A DNA stretch of 51,185 bases from Streptomyces scabichelini (GTDB lineage Bacteria; Actinomycetota; Actinomycetes; Streptomycetales; Streptomycetaceae), in NCBI RefSeq assembly GCF_011045015.1, contig NZ_JAAKZY010000060.1:1-51185 (forward strand), in the 5' to 3' direction. Below, piece after piece: positions 8,574 through 16,977 of the stretch (position 1 is the stretch's first letter; each line of letters opens with the position of its first letter). The notes below the pieces were generated by a model. That model did not search any database and had not been told where the DNA came from. It was given only the letters and a program-made list of their open reading frames with translations. The translations under genes were made by a program, and so were the position numbers.

Positions 8574-8818
8574 CGGCACCCTCCGAGGGCCCCGCCCCCA
8601 AGCGACGGCCGCAGCAGCGCAAGCAGGTGCTGCTGCGGCTGGACCCGCTCGTGTACGAGGCGCTGGCGCGCTGGGCCGGCGACGAACTCCGTTCCACCAA
8701 CGCGCAGATCGAGTTCCTGCTGCGGCGAGCTCTCGCGGAGGCGGGCCGCCTGCCCGGCGGGGCGGGCCCGATCGCCCGCAGAGGGCGTCCGCCCGCCTCC
8801 GAGGAACCCGAGGAGTAG
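8570..8818 (+). CDS. Small ribbon-helix-helix (Arc-like) protein
   Basis: The 82-aa basic protein starts with GTG at 8570, overlapping the stop of the SPFH gene. Its core, KQVLLRLDPLVYEALARWAG followed by DELRSTNAQIEFLLRRALAEAG, is the strand-helix-helix pattern of Arc/MetJ-type DNA-binding proteins. The C-terminus is a Pro/Gly/Glu tail. Coupling to the SPFH gene suggests it controls that operon, possibly through the palindrome at 7534-7547. It could alternatively be an antitoxin-like protein, but no toxin gene follows. Confidence 0.75.
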   Translation: MTAPSEGPAPKRRPQQRKQVLLRLDPLVYEALARWAGDELRSTNAQIEFLLRRALAEAGRLPGGAGPIARRGRPPASEEPEE

Positions 8819-8886
8819 GCGGCCTTGGCGCGCATCGCTCTCGCCATGCGCACCAGGGCCGCCCCCTGTCCGTCACTCCGTGCGCG

Positions 8887-11250
8887 TCACTCCGTGCGCA
8901 GCCCGTCCGGCCGCATCAGCCGCAGCAGCGGTGGCAGGCTGAAGAGGGTCACCACGAGGACGACTCCCGCGCCGATGCCCGTCATCGCGAGGACGCTCGA
9001 CCAGTCGACTCGTACCGGTGTGCTCGTCATCTTCAGCAGGACCGCCCCGAGGGTCAGGCCGACCGCCGAGGCGAGGGCCAGGCCGAGTGCGATCGGAATC
9101 GCGGTCTGCCACAGCACCGACAGGCTCAGCGTGCTGCGCCGGGTGCCGAAGGCGACCAGGGCGGAGAGGAGCTTCTTGCGCTCGCGCAGCTGCTCCAGCT
9201 GGGAGACGAGCAGGCTCGCGCCGATCAGGAACAGGACGCACGCGGCGCCGACGAACAGGCCCGTACGGATGGACGTGTAGCGCCGGGACTGCTCGCTCGC
9301 GCTCCAGGTTATGGAGTCCGTGAGCGGGTCGAGCCGCGCCGCCGTGTTCCGTACGTACTCGCGGGCGTCCGGCACCGACGAGTCGAGCCCGACGTAGACC
9401 CCGCCGGTGAGGGCCGGCGCGGCCTTCGCGGGCAGGGCGCCCGGGGTGGCCAGGAGGCCCTCGCGCGCCCCACCTGCCGGGTCCTTGCCCTCGGTGGCCT
9501 TCTTGATGCCCTGGGGCACCGTCCAGACGACCTCCTCGCTCCTGGGGGAACCGGTGTAGGACGGGTCGATGTAGAGCTTCCGGCCGGGCTTGCCCAACTC
9601 CGGCGGGGCCGCGTCGTCCTGAGGCTGCGGCCCGGCCGTGTCGTACACAGGCCTCGGCAGGGCGAAGACGTCACCGTCGCGGCACGAGGGCAGCTTGGCC
9701 ACCTCGCGCAGCGCCGCGCAGTCGCCGACGGTCAGGTTCGCGGCGTTTTCCGGGTCCTTCCTCCGGTCGCCCACCGAACTGTCGGACAGCGCGAACGTGT
9801 GCCGTACGCCCTTGGTCTGTTTCAACTGCCGGTCGGCCTCGGCGAGCGGGACGTCGCCCGGCACGCGAACCGACATCTGGGCGCGCGAGAGGTCCTTGCC
9901 CGTCTCCTTCGTGTAGTCGCTGGAGACCCCGGCGAACAGCATCTGCAGGGCGATCGCACCGGCCACCGCCACCGCGATGCCGTTGACCATGCGAGCCGCC
10001 GTACCGCTGCTCAACTGCAGTCGGCGTACGGCCAGTTGCCAGGCGACCGAACCGGAGCCGAGCCGCGCGACGACCGCCTCCACGATCCAGGGCAGCAGCG
10101 CGGTGATGCCGACGAGGATCAGGATGACACCGGCGGTCACCATGTACTGGTTGAAGTCGCCGTTGCCGCGACCCTGCCCGATCATCGGGTAGAGCAGGCC
10201 GAGTCCGCCCACCGGGAGCAGCAGCCGCCACCACAGCCGGCGCCGCGCGGGCCGGGCCGTGCGCACCACGCCGAGCGGCTCGATGACGACGCCGCGCAGC
10301 GCGAGCAGCGTCACCGCCACCGCGGCCGCCGGGACGGCGATCGCGACCAGCAGGGCGAGGGTGGGCGTCGGGTCGAGGTAGCTCGGGAAGACGCTGATGT
10401 CGAAGAGCTCGACCGAGCCCGCGATCTGACGGCCGATCAGGAAGAGACCCGTGCCGAAGACCAGCCCGAGCATCGCTCCCGCAAGGGCCTCTCCCGCGGC
10501 GATCCGCCGGGTCATCCGGCTGTCGGAGCCGACCAGGCGCAGCGCGGCGAGCCTGCGGTCGCGCCGTTCCCCGCCGAAGCGGACGGCCGCGGCGATGAAG
10601 ACGCCGACCGGCATCAGCAGCACCACGAAGACCACGAGGACCAGCAGGAGGAGGACGGGGTCCATCCGCTCCGACGGCGCCCGCTCGGGCTGGAAGGTGT
10701 CGATGCGCGCGACCGTGGTGCCGTCGGCCTTCGGGGCGAGCCCGTCGGCGCCCGTGTAGAAGGCGAGTTCGGCCGAGCCGATCAGTCCGCTCTCACCGAT
10801 GGTGCCGGTGACGCGGTACGGCAGCCGTTCGCGCAGCAGCTTGCCGTCCTGGGACTTCAGCAGCTCCTCCAGCGCCGGCGAGACCACCATCTCGCCCGGT
10901 GCCGGGAACTTCCCCAGCCCTGGTGGCAACGGCGCCCGGTCCCCCTCGGGCTCCAACTGCCGCCCGCGGACGTCCTTTCCGCGGTACTCCGTGTGGACCT
11001 TGGCGACGAGCAGGGTGTTGTCGGCCCGGGGAATGCCTGCGTCGCCGGTGTACGTGATGTCCATGCGGGCGTACTCGCGGTCGCTGCGGGCCTGCATCGC
11101 GTTCGGGATCGCCGTGGTGAGCAGCAGCAGCGCCACCCCCAGGCCGACGCCGACGGCGGTGAGCAGGACGCGCCCCCAGCCCTCAGGCCCGCCGGTGAAC
11201 GCGAACTTGAAGCCCATGCCGAGGTCCCGCGACCACTGACGCAACCTCAT
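8887..11250 (-). CDS. FtsX-like ABC transporter permease
   Basis: The 787-aa membrane protein has an N-terminal helix (VLLTAVGVGLGVALLLLTTAI), a large extracellular domain, and two groups of FtsX-type helices (about residues 205-370 and 405-430). A second periplasm-like domain precedes a final four-helix group near the C-terminus. This duplicated FtsX/MacB-like architecture is usual for actinobacterial exporters of lipids or antimicrobial peptides. Its ATG overlaps the stop of the ATPase gene (ATGA at 11247-11250). The substrate cannot be inferred. Confidence 0.88.
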   Translation of the reverse strand: MRLRQWSRDLGMGFKFAFTGGPEGWGRVLLTAVGVGLGVALLLLTTAIPNAMQARSDREYARMDITYTGDAGIPRADNTLLVAKVHTEYRGKDVRGRQLEPEGDRAPLPPGLGKFPAPGEMVVSPALEELLKSQDGKLLRERLPYRVTGTIGESGLIGSAELAFYTGADGLAPKADGTTVARIDTFQPERAPSERMDPVLLLLVLVVFVVLLMPVGVFIAAAVRFGGERRDRRLAALRLVGSDSRMTRRIAAGEALAGAMLGLVFGTGLFLIGRQIAGSVELFDISVFPSYLDPTPTLALLVAIAVPAAAVAVTLLALRGVVIEPLGVVRTARPARRRLWWRLLLPVGGLGLLYPMIGQGRGNGDFNQYMVTAGVILILVGITALLPWIVEAVVARLGSGSVAWQLAVRRLQLSSGTAARMVNGIAVAVAGAIALQMLFAGVSSDYTKETGKDLSRAQMSVRVPGDVPLAEADRQLKQTKGVRHTFALSDSSVGDRRKDPENAANLTVGDCAALREVAKLPSCRDGDVFALPRPVYDTAGPQPQDDAAPPELGKPGRKLYIDPSYTGSPRSEEVVWTVPQGIKKATEGKDPAGGAREGLLATPGALPAKAAPALTGGVYVGLDSSVPDAREYVRNTAARLDPLTDSITWSASEQSRRYTSIRTGLFVGAACVLFLIGASLLVSQLEQLRERKKLLSALVAFGTRRSTLSLSVLWQTAIPIALGLALASAVGLTLGAVLLKMTSTPVRVDWSSVLAMTGIGAGVVLVVTLFSLPPLLRLMRPDGLRTE

Positions 11251-11936
11251 ACGACGCGCTCCATGTCCCGGGACTTCCCGTCCCGTACGACGATCTCGCG
11301 GTCCGAGTACGCGGCGACGCGGGGCTCGTGCGTGACGAGGACGACGGCGGCGTTGGCGGAGCGGGCGGCGTCCGTGAGCAGATCCATCACGCGCTCGCCG
11401 TTGAGGGAGTCGAGCGCGCCCGTGGGTTCGTCGGCGAACAGCACACGCGGGCTGGTGACCAGCGCGCGGGCGACGGCGACGCGCTGCCCCTGACCGCCGG
11501 AGACCTCGCCGGGCCGTTTGGCCTTGACGTCGTCGACCTCCAGGCGTTCCATCCAGGACAGGGCGGTGCGCTCGGCCGCCTTACGGCTGCTTCCGTTCAG
11601 GCGCAGCGGCAGGGCGACGTTCTCGACGCAGGTCAGCTCGGGGACGAGCTGGCCGAACTGGAAGACGAAGCCGAACTCCGAGCGCCTGAGCGCGCTGCGC
11701 TGGGCGTCGTTCATCGTCGCCATCTCCCGGCCGTTGTACGTGATCGAGCCCGAGTCGGGCGTCACGATTCCGGCGAGGCAGTGCAGCAGGGTCGACTTGC
11801 CCGACCCGGAGGGACCCATCACCGCGACGATCTCGCCGGGGTGGATGGAGAACTCCGCGCCGTCGAGCGCGGTGGTCGGGCCGTACGCCTTCCGCAGATC
11901 CTCGGCGGCAAGCAGGGAACCGGGGGGAGGAGTCAC
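11247..11936 (-). CDS. ABC transporter ATP-binding protein (LolD/MacB type)
   Basis: The 229-aa ATPase has Walker A GPSGSGKST (about 40-48), the Q-loop region, signature motif VSGGQGQRVAVARAL (about 144-158) and Walker B VLFADEPTGALD (about 164-175), then an H-loop VTHEPRV. The signature reads SGGQG rather than SGGQQ, a common variant. It pairs with the FtsX-like permease downstream (4-base overlap) and with the PadR-type regulator upstream (its start overlaps the padR stop), giving a three-gene operon. Confidence 0.93.
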   Translation of the reverse strand: MTPPPGSLLAAEDLRKAYGPTTALDGAEFSIHPGEIVAVMGPSGSGKSTLLHCLAGIVTPDSGSITYNGREMATMNDAQRSALRRSEFGFVFQFGQLVPELTCVENVALPLRLNGSSRKAAERTALSWMERLEVDDVKAKRPGEVSGGQGQRVAVARALVTSPRVLFADEPTGALDSLNGERVMDLLTDAARSANAAVVLVTHEPRVAAYSDREIVVRDGKSRDMERVV

Positions 11937-12457
11937 AGGGTCACCGCCTCAGCGAGTTTGTCGAGGCGCGCCGCGGTGAGCTCCAGCCAGCGCAGGTCGG
12001 CCTCGAGGTGGAAGAGTGCGTGGTCGCAGATGAGCTGGTCGGCGAGGTCGCCCTTGCGCTTGCGGTCGGTGAGGATCCGCATCATGCGCAGATGCTCGGA
12101 GCGCTGCGTGTCGAGGATCTCGGACGCGTTCCGGTGGGTGAGCAGCGCGAGGACGACCTTGGTGTACAGGGTCGACTGGAGGTACGGCTCCGGCTTCTCC
12201 GGCGTCCCGAGCCATCGCTGGACGTCGACGACGCCCGCCTCCGTGATCGCGTACCGCTTCCGCTCGGGGCCGCCGCCCGGCTCTATGCCGTCGACCTCCA
12301 CGAGGCCGTTCTTCAGCAGCCGGGACATCGTCGAGTAGACCTGGCCGTAGTGCAGCGGCCGGTCGTGACCGAACTTCTCGTCGAAGGCCCGCTTCAGGTC
12401 GTAACCGTGGCGCGGCCCCGACTCCAGGAGCCCTAGAAGGGTGTGACCGATGGACAT
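11933..12457 (-). CDS. PadR family transcriptional regulator
   Basis: The protein is 174 aa from ATG 12457 (MSIGHTLLGLLESGPRHGYD). The N-terminal winged helix contains HYGQVYSTMSRLLKNGLVE and the wing; the C-terminal helices (about 95-174) form the PadR dimerisation domain. An upstream in-frame ATG at 12508 exists, but the shorter start matches the family N-terminus. It is the first gene of the ABC exporter operon, and a perfect inverted repeat lies 20 bases upstream of the start. It is therefore likely autoregulated, with the exporter induced by its substrate. Confidence 0.9.
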   Translation of the reverse strand: MSIGHTLLGLLESGPRHGYDLKRAFDEKFGHDRPLHYGQVYSTMSRLLKNGLVEVDGIEPGGGPERKRYAITEAGVVDVQRWLGTPEKPEPYLQSTLYTKVVLALLTHRNASEILDTQRSEHLRMMRILTDRKRKGDLADQLICDHALFHLEADLRWLELTAARLDKLAEAVTL

Positions 12458-12476
12458 GCGGAGCACTCTACACACG

Positions 12477-12499
12477 GCGTATACACCACGTGTATACGC
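12477..12499. promoter_or_regulatory. PadR-type operator, perfect 10-bp inverted repeat
   Basis: GCGTATACAC, a 3-base spacer (CAC) and GTGTATACGC form a 23-bp perfect inverted repeat. ATAC...GTAT cores are usual for PadR-family dimers. It lies just upstream of the padR start at 12457, in the expected promoter position. Confidence 0.7.
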
Positions 12500-12554
12500 G
12501 TCGTGCATAGACCGCAGCAGGGCGTACGGGAGGGCAGGTCAGGGCCGATTGTCA

Positions 12555-12575
12555 CGGTTCCGCTACACGGAACCG
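12555..12575. terminator. Hairpin terminator after the AI-2E-type gene
   Basis: CGGTTCCG, loop CTACA and CGGAACCG form an 8-bp perfect stem, 14 bases downstream of the minus-strand stop at 12589. It also faces the padR promoter region. Confidence 0.6.
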
Positions 12576-12588
12576 GGGCCTCCGTCGG

Positions 12589-13947
12589 CTACTCCGGCCG
12601 CGACGTGTCCGAAGGCGGGCCCTCCACCGGAGCAGGAGCCGGAGACGGAGCCGGAGCCGGCTGCGCCGCCGCATCCGTCGCCGTGGCCCCATGCGGTGCC
12701 GGCGACTGTTGTGGAGAAGCCTCACGGGAGTACGTGCGCAGATAGCCGACCACCGTGTTCGTCACGGCGACCAACGGCACCGCGACCACCGCGCCGCCGA
12801 TCCCCGCGACCATGCCGCCCGCCGCGACCGACAGGACCACCGCGAGCGGATGGACGCGGACCGCGCGCCCGAGGATGAAGGGCTGGAGGATGTGACCCTC
12901 GATCTGCTGGACGGCCAGTACGACCACCAGGGTCATGACCGCCGTGAAGACGCCCTGCGTCACCAGCGCGACCACCACCGCCAGCGCCCCGGACACGACC
13001 GCGCCCACGAGCGGGATGAACGAGAACAGGAAGATGAAGACGGCGAGCGGGACGGCCATCGGGACGTCGAGGAAGAAGATGCCGAGGCCGATGAAGATGG
13101 CGTCGATCAATGCCACCATCACCGTCCCGCGGACGTAGGCGGTCAGTGTGCGCCACGCGCGCGGGCCCGCGCCCGCGACCCCGGGACGGGCGGCGGCCGG
13201 GACGAGCTTGAGCGTCCACTGCCAGATGCGCTTGCCGTCGTAGAGAAGGAACAGCGTCGAGAACATCGTCAGGAGGATGCCGGTCAGCGCCTCCACGATG
13301 ACCGTCACGCCCTCCAGACCCGCCGAGGTGATCTCCTCGGTGTTCGCGCTGACCGCCTCACGCAGGTTCTTCGCGATGTCGTTGATCTGGTCCTCGGTGA
13401 CATGGAACGGGCTGTTGAGCAGCCAGCGGCGCAGCTCGTCGATGCCGTCCTGGATCTGGTCGGAGAGGTTGTCGAGGTTCTCCATGACCTGCCAGGTCAC
13501 GAACCACCCCATCAGGCCGATGACCACGAAGCCGAGGATCGCGGTGAGCGCGGTGGCGAGCCCGCGCGGCATCCCGTACCGCCGCAGGCGGGCCACCGTG
13601 GGCTGGAGCAGCGCGGTGATGAGGAGTGCGGCCGCGAAGGCGAAGACGACGAGCTGTACGGCGCTGATGACCCGCATCAGCACCCAGAGAGTGCCCGCGA
13701 GGACGAGAAGCCGCCAGCCGGCCTCGGCGGCCACGCGCATCCCCCACGGCACGACGGCGGCGGGATCGGGGCGAGGGGCGACACCAGGGGCGTACGAGGG
13801 CGGGGACGGCACGTGCTCGGGAGGGGCCGTCTCGGAGTCCTCCTGGGCCTCCTTCTCCGCCTCGGCGCGGCGCCGCTCTTCCAACCGCTCTCCCATGCGG
13901 GTGAGTCCGCCGCCGACCCGGCCGAGCCACCCTGGCACTCGCGACAT
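12589..13947 (-). CDS. AI-2E family transporter (YdiK/PerM/TqsA-like)
   Basis: The protein is 452 aa from ATG 13947, chosen because AAAGGACGG precedes it; an in-frame ATG at 14013 has no such site. A charged cytoplasmic N-terminus (about 1-80) is followed by the family's helix pattern: two N-terminal helices, LTAILGFVVIGLMGWFVTW, a soluble mid-segment (VMENLDNLSDQIQDGIDEL), then FLFSFIPLVGAVVSGALAVV and IEGHILQPFILGRAVRVHPL, a family hallmark. Members range from autoinducer export to Na+/H+ antiport, so the name does not fix a substrate. The C-terminus is a Pro/Ala tail. It stands alone. Confidence 0.88.
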   Translation of the reverse strand: MSRVPGWLGRVGGGLTRMGERLEERRRAEAEKEAQEDSETAPPEHVPSPPSYAPGVAPRPDPAAVVPWGMRVAAEAGWRLLVLAGTLWVLMRVISAVQLVVFAFAAALLITALLQPTVARLRRYGMPRGLATALTAILGFVVIGLMGWFVTWQVMENLDNLSDQIQDGIDELRRWLLNSPFHVTEDQINDIAKNLREAVSANTEEITSAGLEGVTVIVEALTGILLTMFSTLFLLYDGKRIWQWTLKLVPAAARPGVAGAGPRAWRTLTAYVRGTVMVALIDAIFIGLGIFFLDVPMAVPLAVFIFLFSFIPLVGAVVSGALAVVVALVTQGVFTAVMTLVVVLAVQQIEGHILQPFILGRAVRVHPLAVVLSVAAGGMVAGIGGAVVAVPLVAVTNTVVGYLRTYSREASPQQSPAPHGATATDAAAQPAPAPSPAPAPVEGPPSDTSRPE

Positions 13948-14019
13948 GATCCGTCCTTTTCCCCCGAGCCCGCTCACCACTCCCCCCTGGAGTTGTCGGG
14001 TCCGACCGTACATGGCCGA

Positions 14020-14048
14020 AGCCCCTCACCGAAGGACGGTGAGGGGCT
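14020..14048. terminator. Terminator after the transglycosylase gene, 12-bp stem
   Basis: AGCCCCTCACCG, loop AAGGA and CGGTGAGGGGCT form a perfect stem, 24 bases beyond the minus-strand stop at 14073. Confidence 0.8.
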
Positions 14049-14072
14049 GCGCAAGGTTGAGCGGCGGACGGC

Positions 14073-14777
14073 TCAGTACCAGTTGTTGGCCTGCCAGAAT
14101 TCCCAGGCCCCGCACGGGCCGCCGTAGCGGTCCTCCATGTAGCTGAGGCCCCACTTGATCTGGGTGGCCGGATTGGTCTGCCAGTCGGCGCCGGCCGAGG
14201 ACATCTTGGAGCCCGGCAGCGCCTGCACGAGGCCGTAGGCGTCGGAGGTGGGGTTGTCCGCCCGGTAGTTCCAGCTGGACTCGTGGTCCACGATGTTGCT
14301 GAAGCACTGGAACTGGCCCGACGGGACGATCTGCCGCGCCATCTCCTGGACTTCCGCGACCGTGTACGACGCCTGGGGCGCGAAGCTGGACGGGTCACGC
14401 GTCGCGGACCGGCTGGCGGCCTCCTGCTGGGCCTCCTTGCGCTCCTTCGCCAGCTGCGCTGCCTTCTCGGCGGCCTTCTGCTTGGCGACGGCGTCGTCGG
14501 CGGCCTTCTTGCGCGCGGCTGCCTCGGCGTCCTTCTTGGCGGTCGCGTCCGCCGCGATGGCCTGAGAGTCTGCCTGCTGCGTCAGGGATGCGGTCTGCAC
14601 CTGGGCCTGCTGGCCCGCGGGTATGTCCGCGAGGAGCGTCGAGTCGCCCGCGAGCGCCTCGGCGTCATCCGACGAGGTCTGTGCGGTGGTACCCGAGGCA
14701 ACACCGACGACACAGCCGACAGTGGTGACCGCGGTGGCCGAGGCCACTGCGAATCCCCGGACCGAAATCCGGCTCAC
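14073..14777 (-). CDS. Secreted lytic transglycosylase-like protein
   Basis: The protein is 234 aa from GTG 14777, preceded by GGAAGGAAAC; ATG 14795 is a possible alternative. A Sec signal (VRGFAVASATAVTTVGCVVGVASG) leads to an Ala/Lys/Glu-rich coiled coil (about 70-125), then a C-terminal SLT-like fold with the glutamate in NIVDHESSWNYRADNPTSDA, AYGLVQALPGSKM and the closing KWGLSYMEDRYGGPCGAWEFW. This is the usual form of Streptomyces cell-wall hydrolases that cleave the glycan strand. It is monocistronic with a 416-base upstream region and a strong terminator. Confidence 0.88.
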   Translation of the reverse strand: MSRISVRGFAVASATAVTTVGCVVGVASGTTAQTSSDDAEALAGDSTLLADIPAGQQAQVQTASLTQQADSQAIAADATAKKDAEAAARKKAADDAVAKQKAAEKAAQLAKERKEAQQEAASRSATRDPSSFAPQASYTVAEVQEMARQIVPSGQFQCFSNIVDHESSWNYRADNPTSDAYGLVQALPGSKMSSAGADWQTNPATQIKWGLSYMEDRYGGPCGAWEFWQANNWY

Positions 14778-14842
14778 ACGGTTTCCTTCCAGCATCGCCC
14801 GCCGCGGTGACCCTGGCGGACGCAATCGTGCCCCTGACTCTG

Positions 14843-14870
14843 GCCTCCCAACTGCGGGGTCACGGGAGGC
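14843..14870 (-). other. Leader hairpin GCCTCCC/GGGAGGC
   Basis: GCCTCCC (14843-14849) and GGGAGGC (14864-14870) enclose a 14-base loop, about 65 bases before the GTG start. It could be part of a regulatory leader. Confidence 0.35.
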
Positions 14871-15056
14871 ACGGGCCCGGTGGGCAACCCCCTTGGCGGG
14901 AGCGCCGCGTGGTGCGCGGGCGGCATACGACGACTGTATGGAGTTCTGGGTCCTGCTGTTGTGCCGTACCGCTGGGGGTACAGGTGTGTCGTATGCGGGG
15001 CCTGACAGGAGTGAGACTCTGCCGTACCCCGATGGCGGTAGGCAATTCTGTGTTGC

Positions 15057-15072
15057 GTGTGAAAGCTCACAC
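15057..15072. promoter_or_regulatory. 16-bp palindrome GTGTGAAAGCTCACAC
   Basis: Arms GTGTGA and TCACAC are separated by four bases. It resembles a CRP-type half-site pair, but the spacing is two bases short of the TGTGA-N6-TCACA form, so the regulator is unknown. It lies about 280 bases upstream of the transglycosylase start. Confidence 0.35.
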
Positions 15073-15193
15073 CTTGTTTGGTCCCGTAGATTTTCGGAAA
15101 ACCGCACATGCCGAGGCGCCGCCCAACTAGGCTCACTGCCTTTGCTGGACGGCGCCAACTAGCGCGTAACCGCCGTGAAGTTGTGCAGTTCGG

Positions 15194-16519
15194 TCAGATG
15201 TGTCCGTCCTCCAGCATTTCCGTCACAAGGGCGGCAATCCGGGACCTCTCGGACCGCGTGAGGGTCACATGCGCGAACAGCGGATGGCCCTTCAGTTTCT
15301 CCACGACGGCGACGACTCCGTCGTACCGGCCGACCCTGAGATTGTCCCGCTGCGCCACGTCATGGGTCAGAACGACCCGTGAATTCGAGCCGATTCGGGA
15401 CAGAACGGTCAACAGGACGTTCCGCTCCAGGGATTGGGCCTCGTCCACGATCACAAAGGCGTCGTGGAGGGAGCGGCCGCGGATGTGCGTGAGCGGCAGG
15501 ACCTCCAGCATGCCGCGCGCGGTGACCTCTTCGATGACCTCGCGCGAGGTGACCGCCGACAGGGTGTCGAAGACCGCCTGCGCCCAGGGGCTCATCTTCT
15601 CGGACTCGGAGCCGGGCAGATAGCCGAGCTCCTGCCCGCCCACCGCGTACAGCGGCCGGAAGACCATCACCTTCTCGTGCTGTCGGCGTTCGAGCACGGC
15701 CTCCAGGCCAGCGCACAGCGCCAGCGCGGACTTTCCGGTGCCGGCCCGGCCGCCCATGGACACGATCCCGACCTCCGGGTCGAGCAGCAGATCCAGCGCG
15801 ATGCGCTGCTCCGCGCTGCGCCCCTTGATGCCGAAGACCTCCCGATCGCCGCGTACGACACGGATGTTGCCCTCGGGCGTCATGCGCCCCAGGGCCTTGC
15901 CGCGCTCGGACTGGATCATCAGACCCGTGTGCACCGGGAGTTCGGACGCCTCGGGGACGTACAGGCTCTCCTGCTCGAAGAGAAGGTCCACCTGCTCGCC
16001 GGAGAGGGTCAGCTCGGACATTCCGGTCCAGCCGGAGGAGCCCGTGATGGCGAGCTCCGCACGGTACTCCTCGGCGAGGAGGCCCACGGACGACGCCTTG
16101 ATGCGCAGCGGCAGGTCCTTCGACACGACCGTGACATCGAACCCCTCGGCCTGCAGATTGCGGGCGACCGCGAGGATGCGGGAGTCGTTGTCCCCCAGGC
16201 GGTAGCCGGTGGGCAGCACGCTGGGGTCCGAGTGATTGAGCTCGACACGTACGGTCCCGCCCAGATCCCCGATGGGGATGGGGGCGTCGAGTCGCCCGTA
16301 CTTCACCCGGTAGTCGTCGAGCAGGCGCAGGGCCTGCCGGGCGAAGTAACCGAGTTCGGGATGGTGCCGCTTGGCCTCCAGTTCCGTCACCACGACGACG
16401 GGAAGCACAACCTCGTGCTCGTCGAAGCGGTTCATGGCGTGCGGGTCGGCCAGCAGAACGCTGGTGTCGAGAACGTAAGTGCGCCGGTCTGGCTTGTGGC
16501 GCTTTGTGCTGGTCACCAC
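15194..16519 (-). CDS. phoH: PIN domain-PhoH family ATPase
   Basis: The 441-aa protein joins an N-terminal PIN ribonuclease-like domain (about 12-150; acidic residues D18, E46, D110 and D112 in YVLDTSVLL, VVVTELEAK and LGDNDSRIL) to a PhoH P-loop domain (about 215-441). The latter has Walker A GGRAGTGKS (256-264) and Walker B FVIVDEAQSL. PIN-PhoH fusions (PhoH2 type) are reported as ATP-dependent RNA helicase/RNases in mycobacteria. It starts at ATG 16519. The 455-base spacer upstream is rich in hairpins. Its own promoter was not identified. Confidence 0.92.
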   Translation of the reverse strand: MVTSTKRHKPDRRTYVLDTSVLLADPHAMNRFDEHEVVLPVVVVTELEAKRHHPELGYFARQALRLLDDYRVKYGRLDAPIPIGDLGGTVRVELNHSDPSVLPTGYRLGDNDSRILAVARNLQAEGFDVTVVSKDLPLRIKASSVGLLAEEYRAELAITGSSGWTGMSELTLSGEQVDLLFEQESLYVPEASELPVHTGLMIQSERGKALGRMTPEGNIRVVRGDREVFGIKGRSAEQRIALDLLLDPEVGIVSMGGRAGTGKSALALCAGLEAVLERRQHEKVMVFRPLYAVGGQELGYLPGSESEKMSPWAQAVFDTLSAVTSREVIEEVTARGMLEVLPLTHIRGRSLHDAFVIVDEAQSLERNVLLTVLSRIGSNSRVVLTHDVAQRDNLRVGRYDGVVAVVEKLKGHPLFAHVTLTRSERSRIAALVTEMLEDGHI

Positions 16520-16665
16520 GGAAGGACGTACCCCCTCGGATGAGGTCGGGGAGCGACGGAGAGGATCTGGGCCGGTCGTCGGCCGCGATGCACGGGCCGA
16601 GAACCGGCCCTCCGCTTCGTCCGCGCTGTGACCGCACGGTCGGGCTGGTGCAAAGGGCCTCCCGG

Positions 16666-16688
16666 GCGGACGGCCCCGTGCCGTCCGC
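16666..16688. terminator. Hairpin, 9-bp perfect stem (first of a pair)
   Basis: GCGGACGGC, loop CCCGT and GCCGTCCGC form a perfect stem. It may terminate read-through from the upstream gene or form part of the phoH leader. Confidence 0.5.
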
Positions 16689-16695
16689 TGAGATA

Positions 16696-16718
16696 CGACA
16701 CCCGTGGTTCGGGTGTCG
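16696..16718. terminator. Hairpin, 9-bp perfect stem (second of a pair)
   Basis: CGACACCCG, loop TGGTT and CGGGTGTCG form a perfect stem, seven bases from the preceding hairpin. Tandem hairpins without T-tracts are a common Streptomyces terminator form. Confidence 0.5.
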
Positions 16719-16860
16719 ACCTGGAGGGCTTATGCCCTGGATGAGGCGCGGCCATGCCACGGCATATGACGGCGAACGCGTTAACTCCAGATGACATACA
16801 TCACTGGCTACGTCACTGATGAGCGAGGGCTCGCCCGGCGAGTGAGCCGAAGGGGCGCGT

Positions 16861-16931
16861 CGGTGTCGAGAGTGCGACCGCGCGGAGTGCCCGACGAAGG
16901 AGGGTCGAGCACGGTCGTGCTCTCGACACCG
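16861..16931. terminator. Long hairpin with 20-nt arms
   Basis: CGGTGTCGAGAGTGCGACCG (16861-16880) pairs with 16912-16931 through 18 Watson-Crick pairs and two G-T pairs; the loop is 31 bases and holds a small CGAC/GTCG stem. It lies 45 bases beyond the minus-strand prenyltransferase stop, behind the proximal terminator. Confidence 0.6.
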
Positions 16932-16955
16932 GCTGCAGCGCCCCGGAGGCGAACC

Positions 16956-16977
16956 GAGCCCCAAAAAAGGGGGGCTC
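16956..16977 (-). terminator. Terminator overlapping the prenyltransferase stop
   Basis: GAGCCCC and GGGGCTC enclose AAAAAAGG; on the minus strand the loop reads CCTTTTTT. The stem overlaps the stop codon at 16976-16978. Confidence 0.6.

Larger units (their letters stand above)
14778..15193. other. 416-base upstream region of the transglycosylase gene
   Basis: This stretch carries no supported gene. It contains a 7-bp-stem hairpin at 14843-14870, a GTACC/GGTAC hairpin near 14967-14982 and a 16-bp palindrome at 15057-15072. Its length fits a structured 5-prime leader, but the cyclic-di-AMP (ydaO) riboswitch found before some Streptomyces wall hydrolase genes was not convincingly recognised. 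Confidence 0.5.
16520..16975. other. Hairpin-rich spacer between uppS-type gene and phoH
   Basis: These 456 bases show no convincing gene on either strand. They contain two adjacent perfect 9-bp hairpins (16666-16688 and 16696-16718), a CTCGCC/GGCGAG palindrome near 16828-16840, a 20-bp-arm inverted repeat (16861-16931) and a terminator touching the prenyltransferase stop. Confidence 0.6.

Noticed and set aside
8570..8818. Toxin-antitoxin pair with the ribbon-helix-helix protein as antitoxin
   Set aside because: The partner is an SPFH membrane protein and no toxin-like gene follows.
9799..11493. Long plus-strand frame opposite the ABC permease
   Set aside because: Gln/Arg/Asp-rich shadow of a well-supported membrane protein.
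15057..15072. CRP-binding site
   Set aside because: The palindrome has a four-base rather than six-base centre, so it was kept only as an unassigned palindrome.
14778..15193. Possible cyclic-di-AMP (ydaO) riboswitch before the transglycosylase gene
   Set aside because: Some similarity near the start (CCGCCAGGGTCACC) but the conserved core blocks are not matched. A covariance search with the ydaO model would decide.
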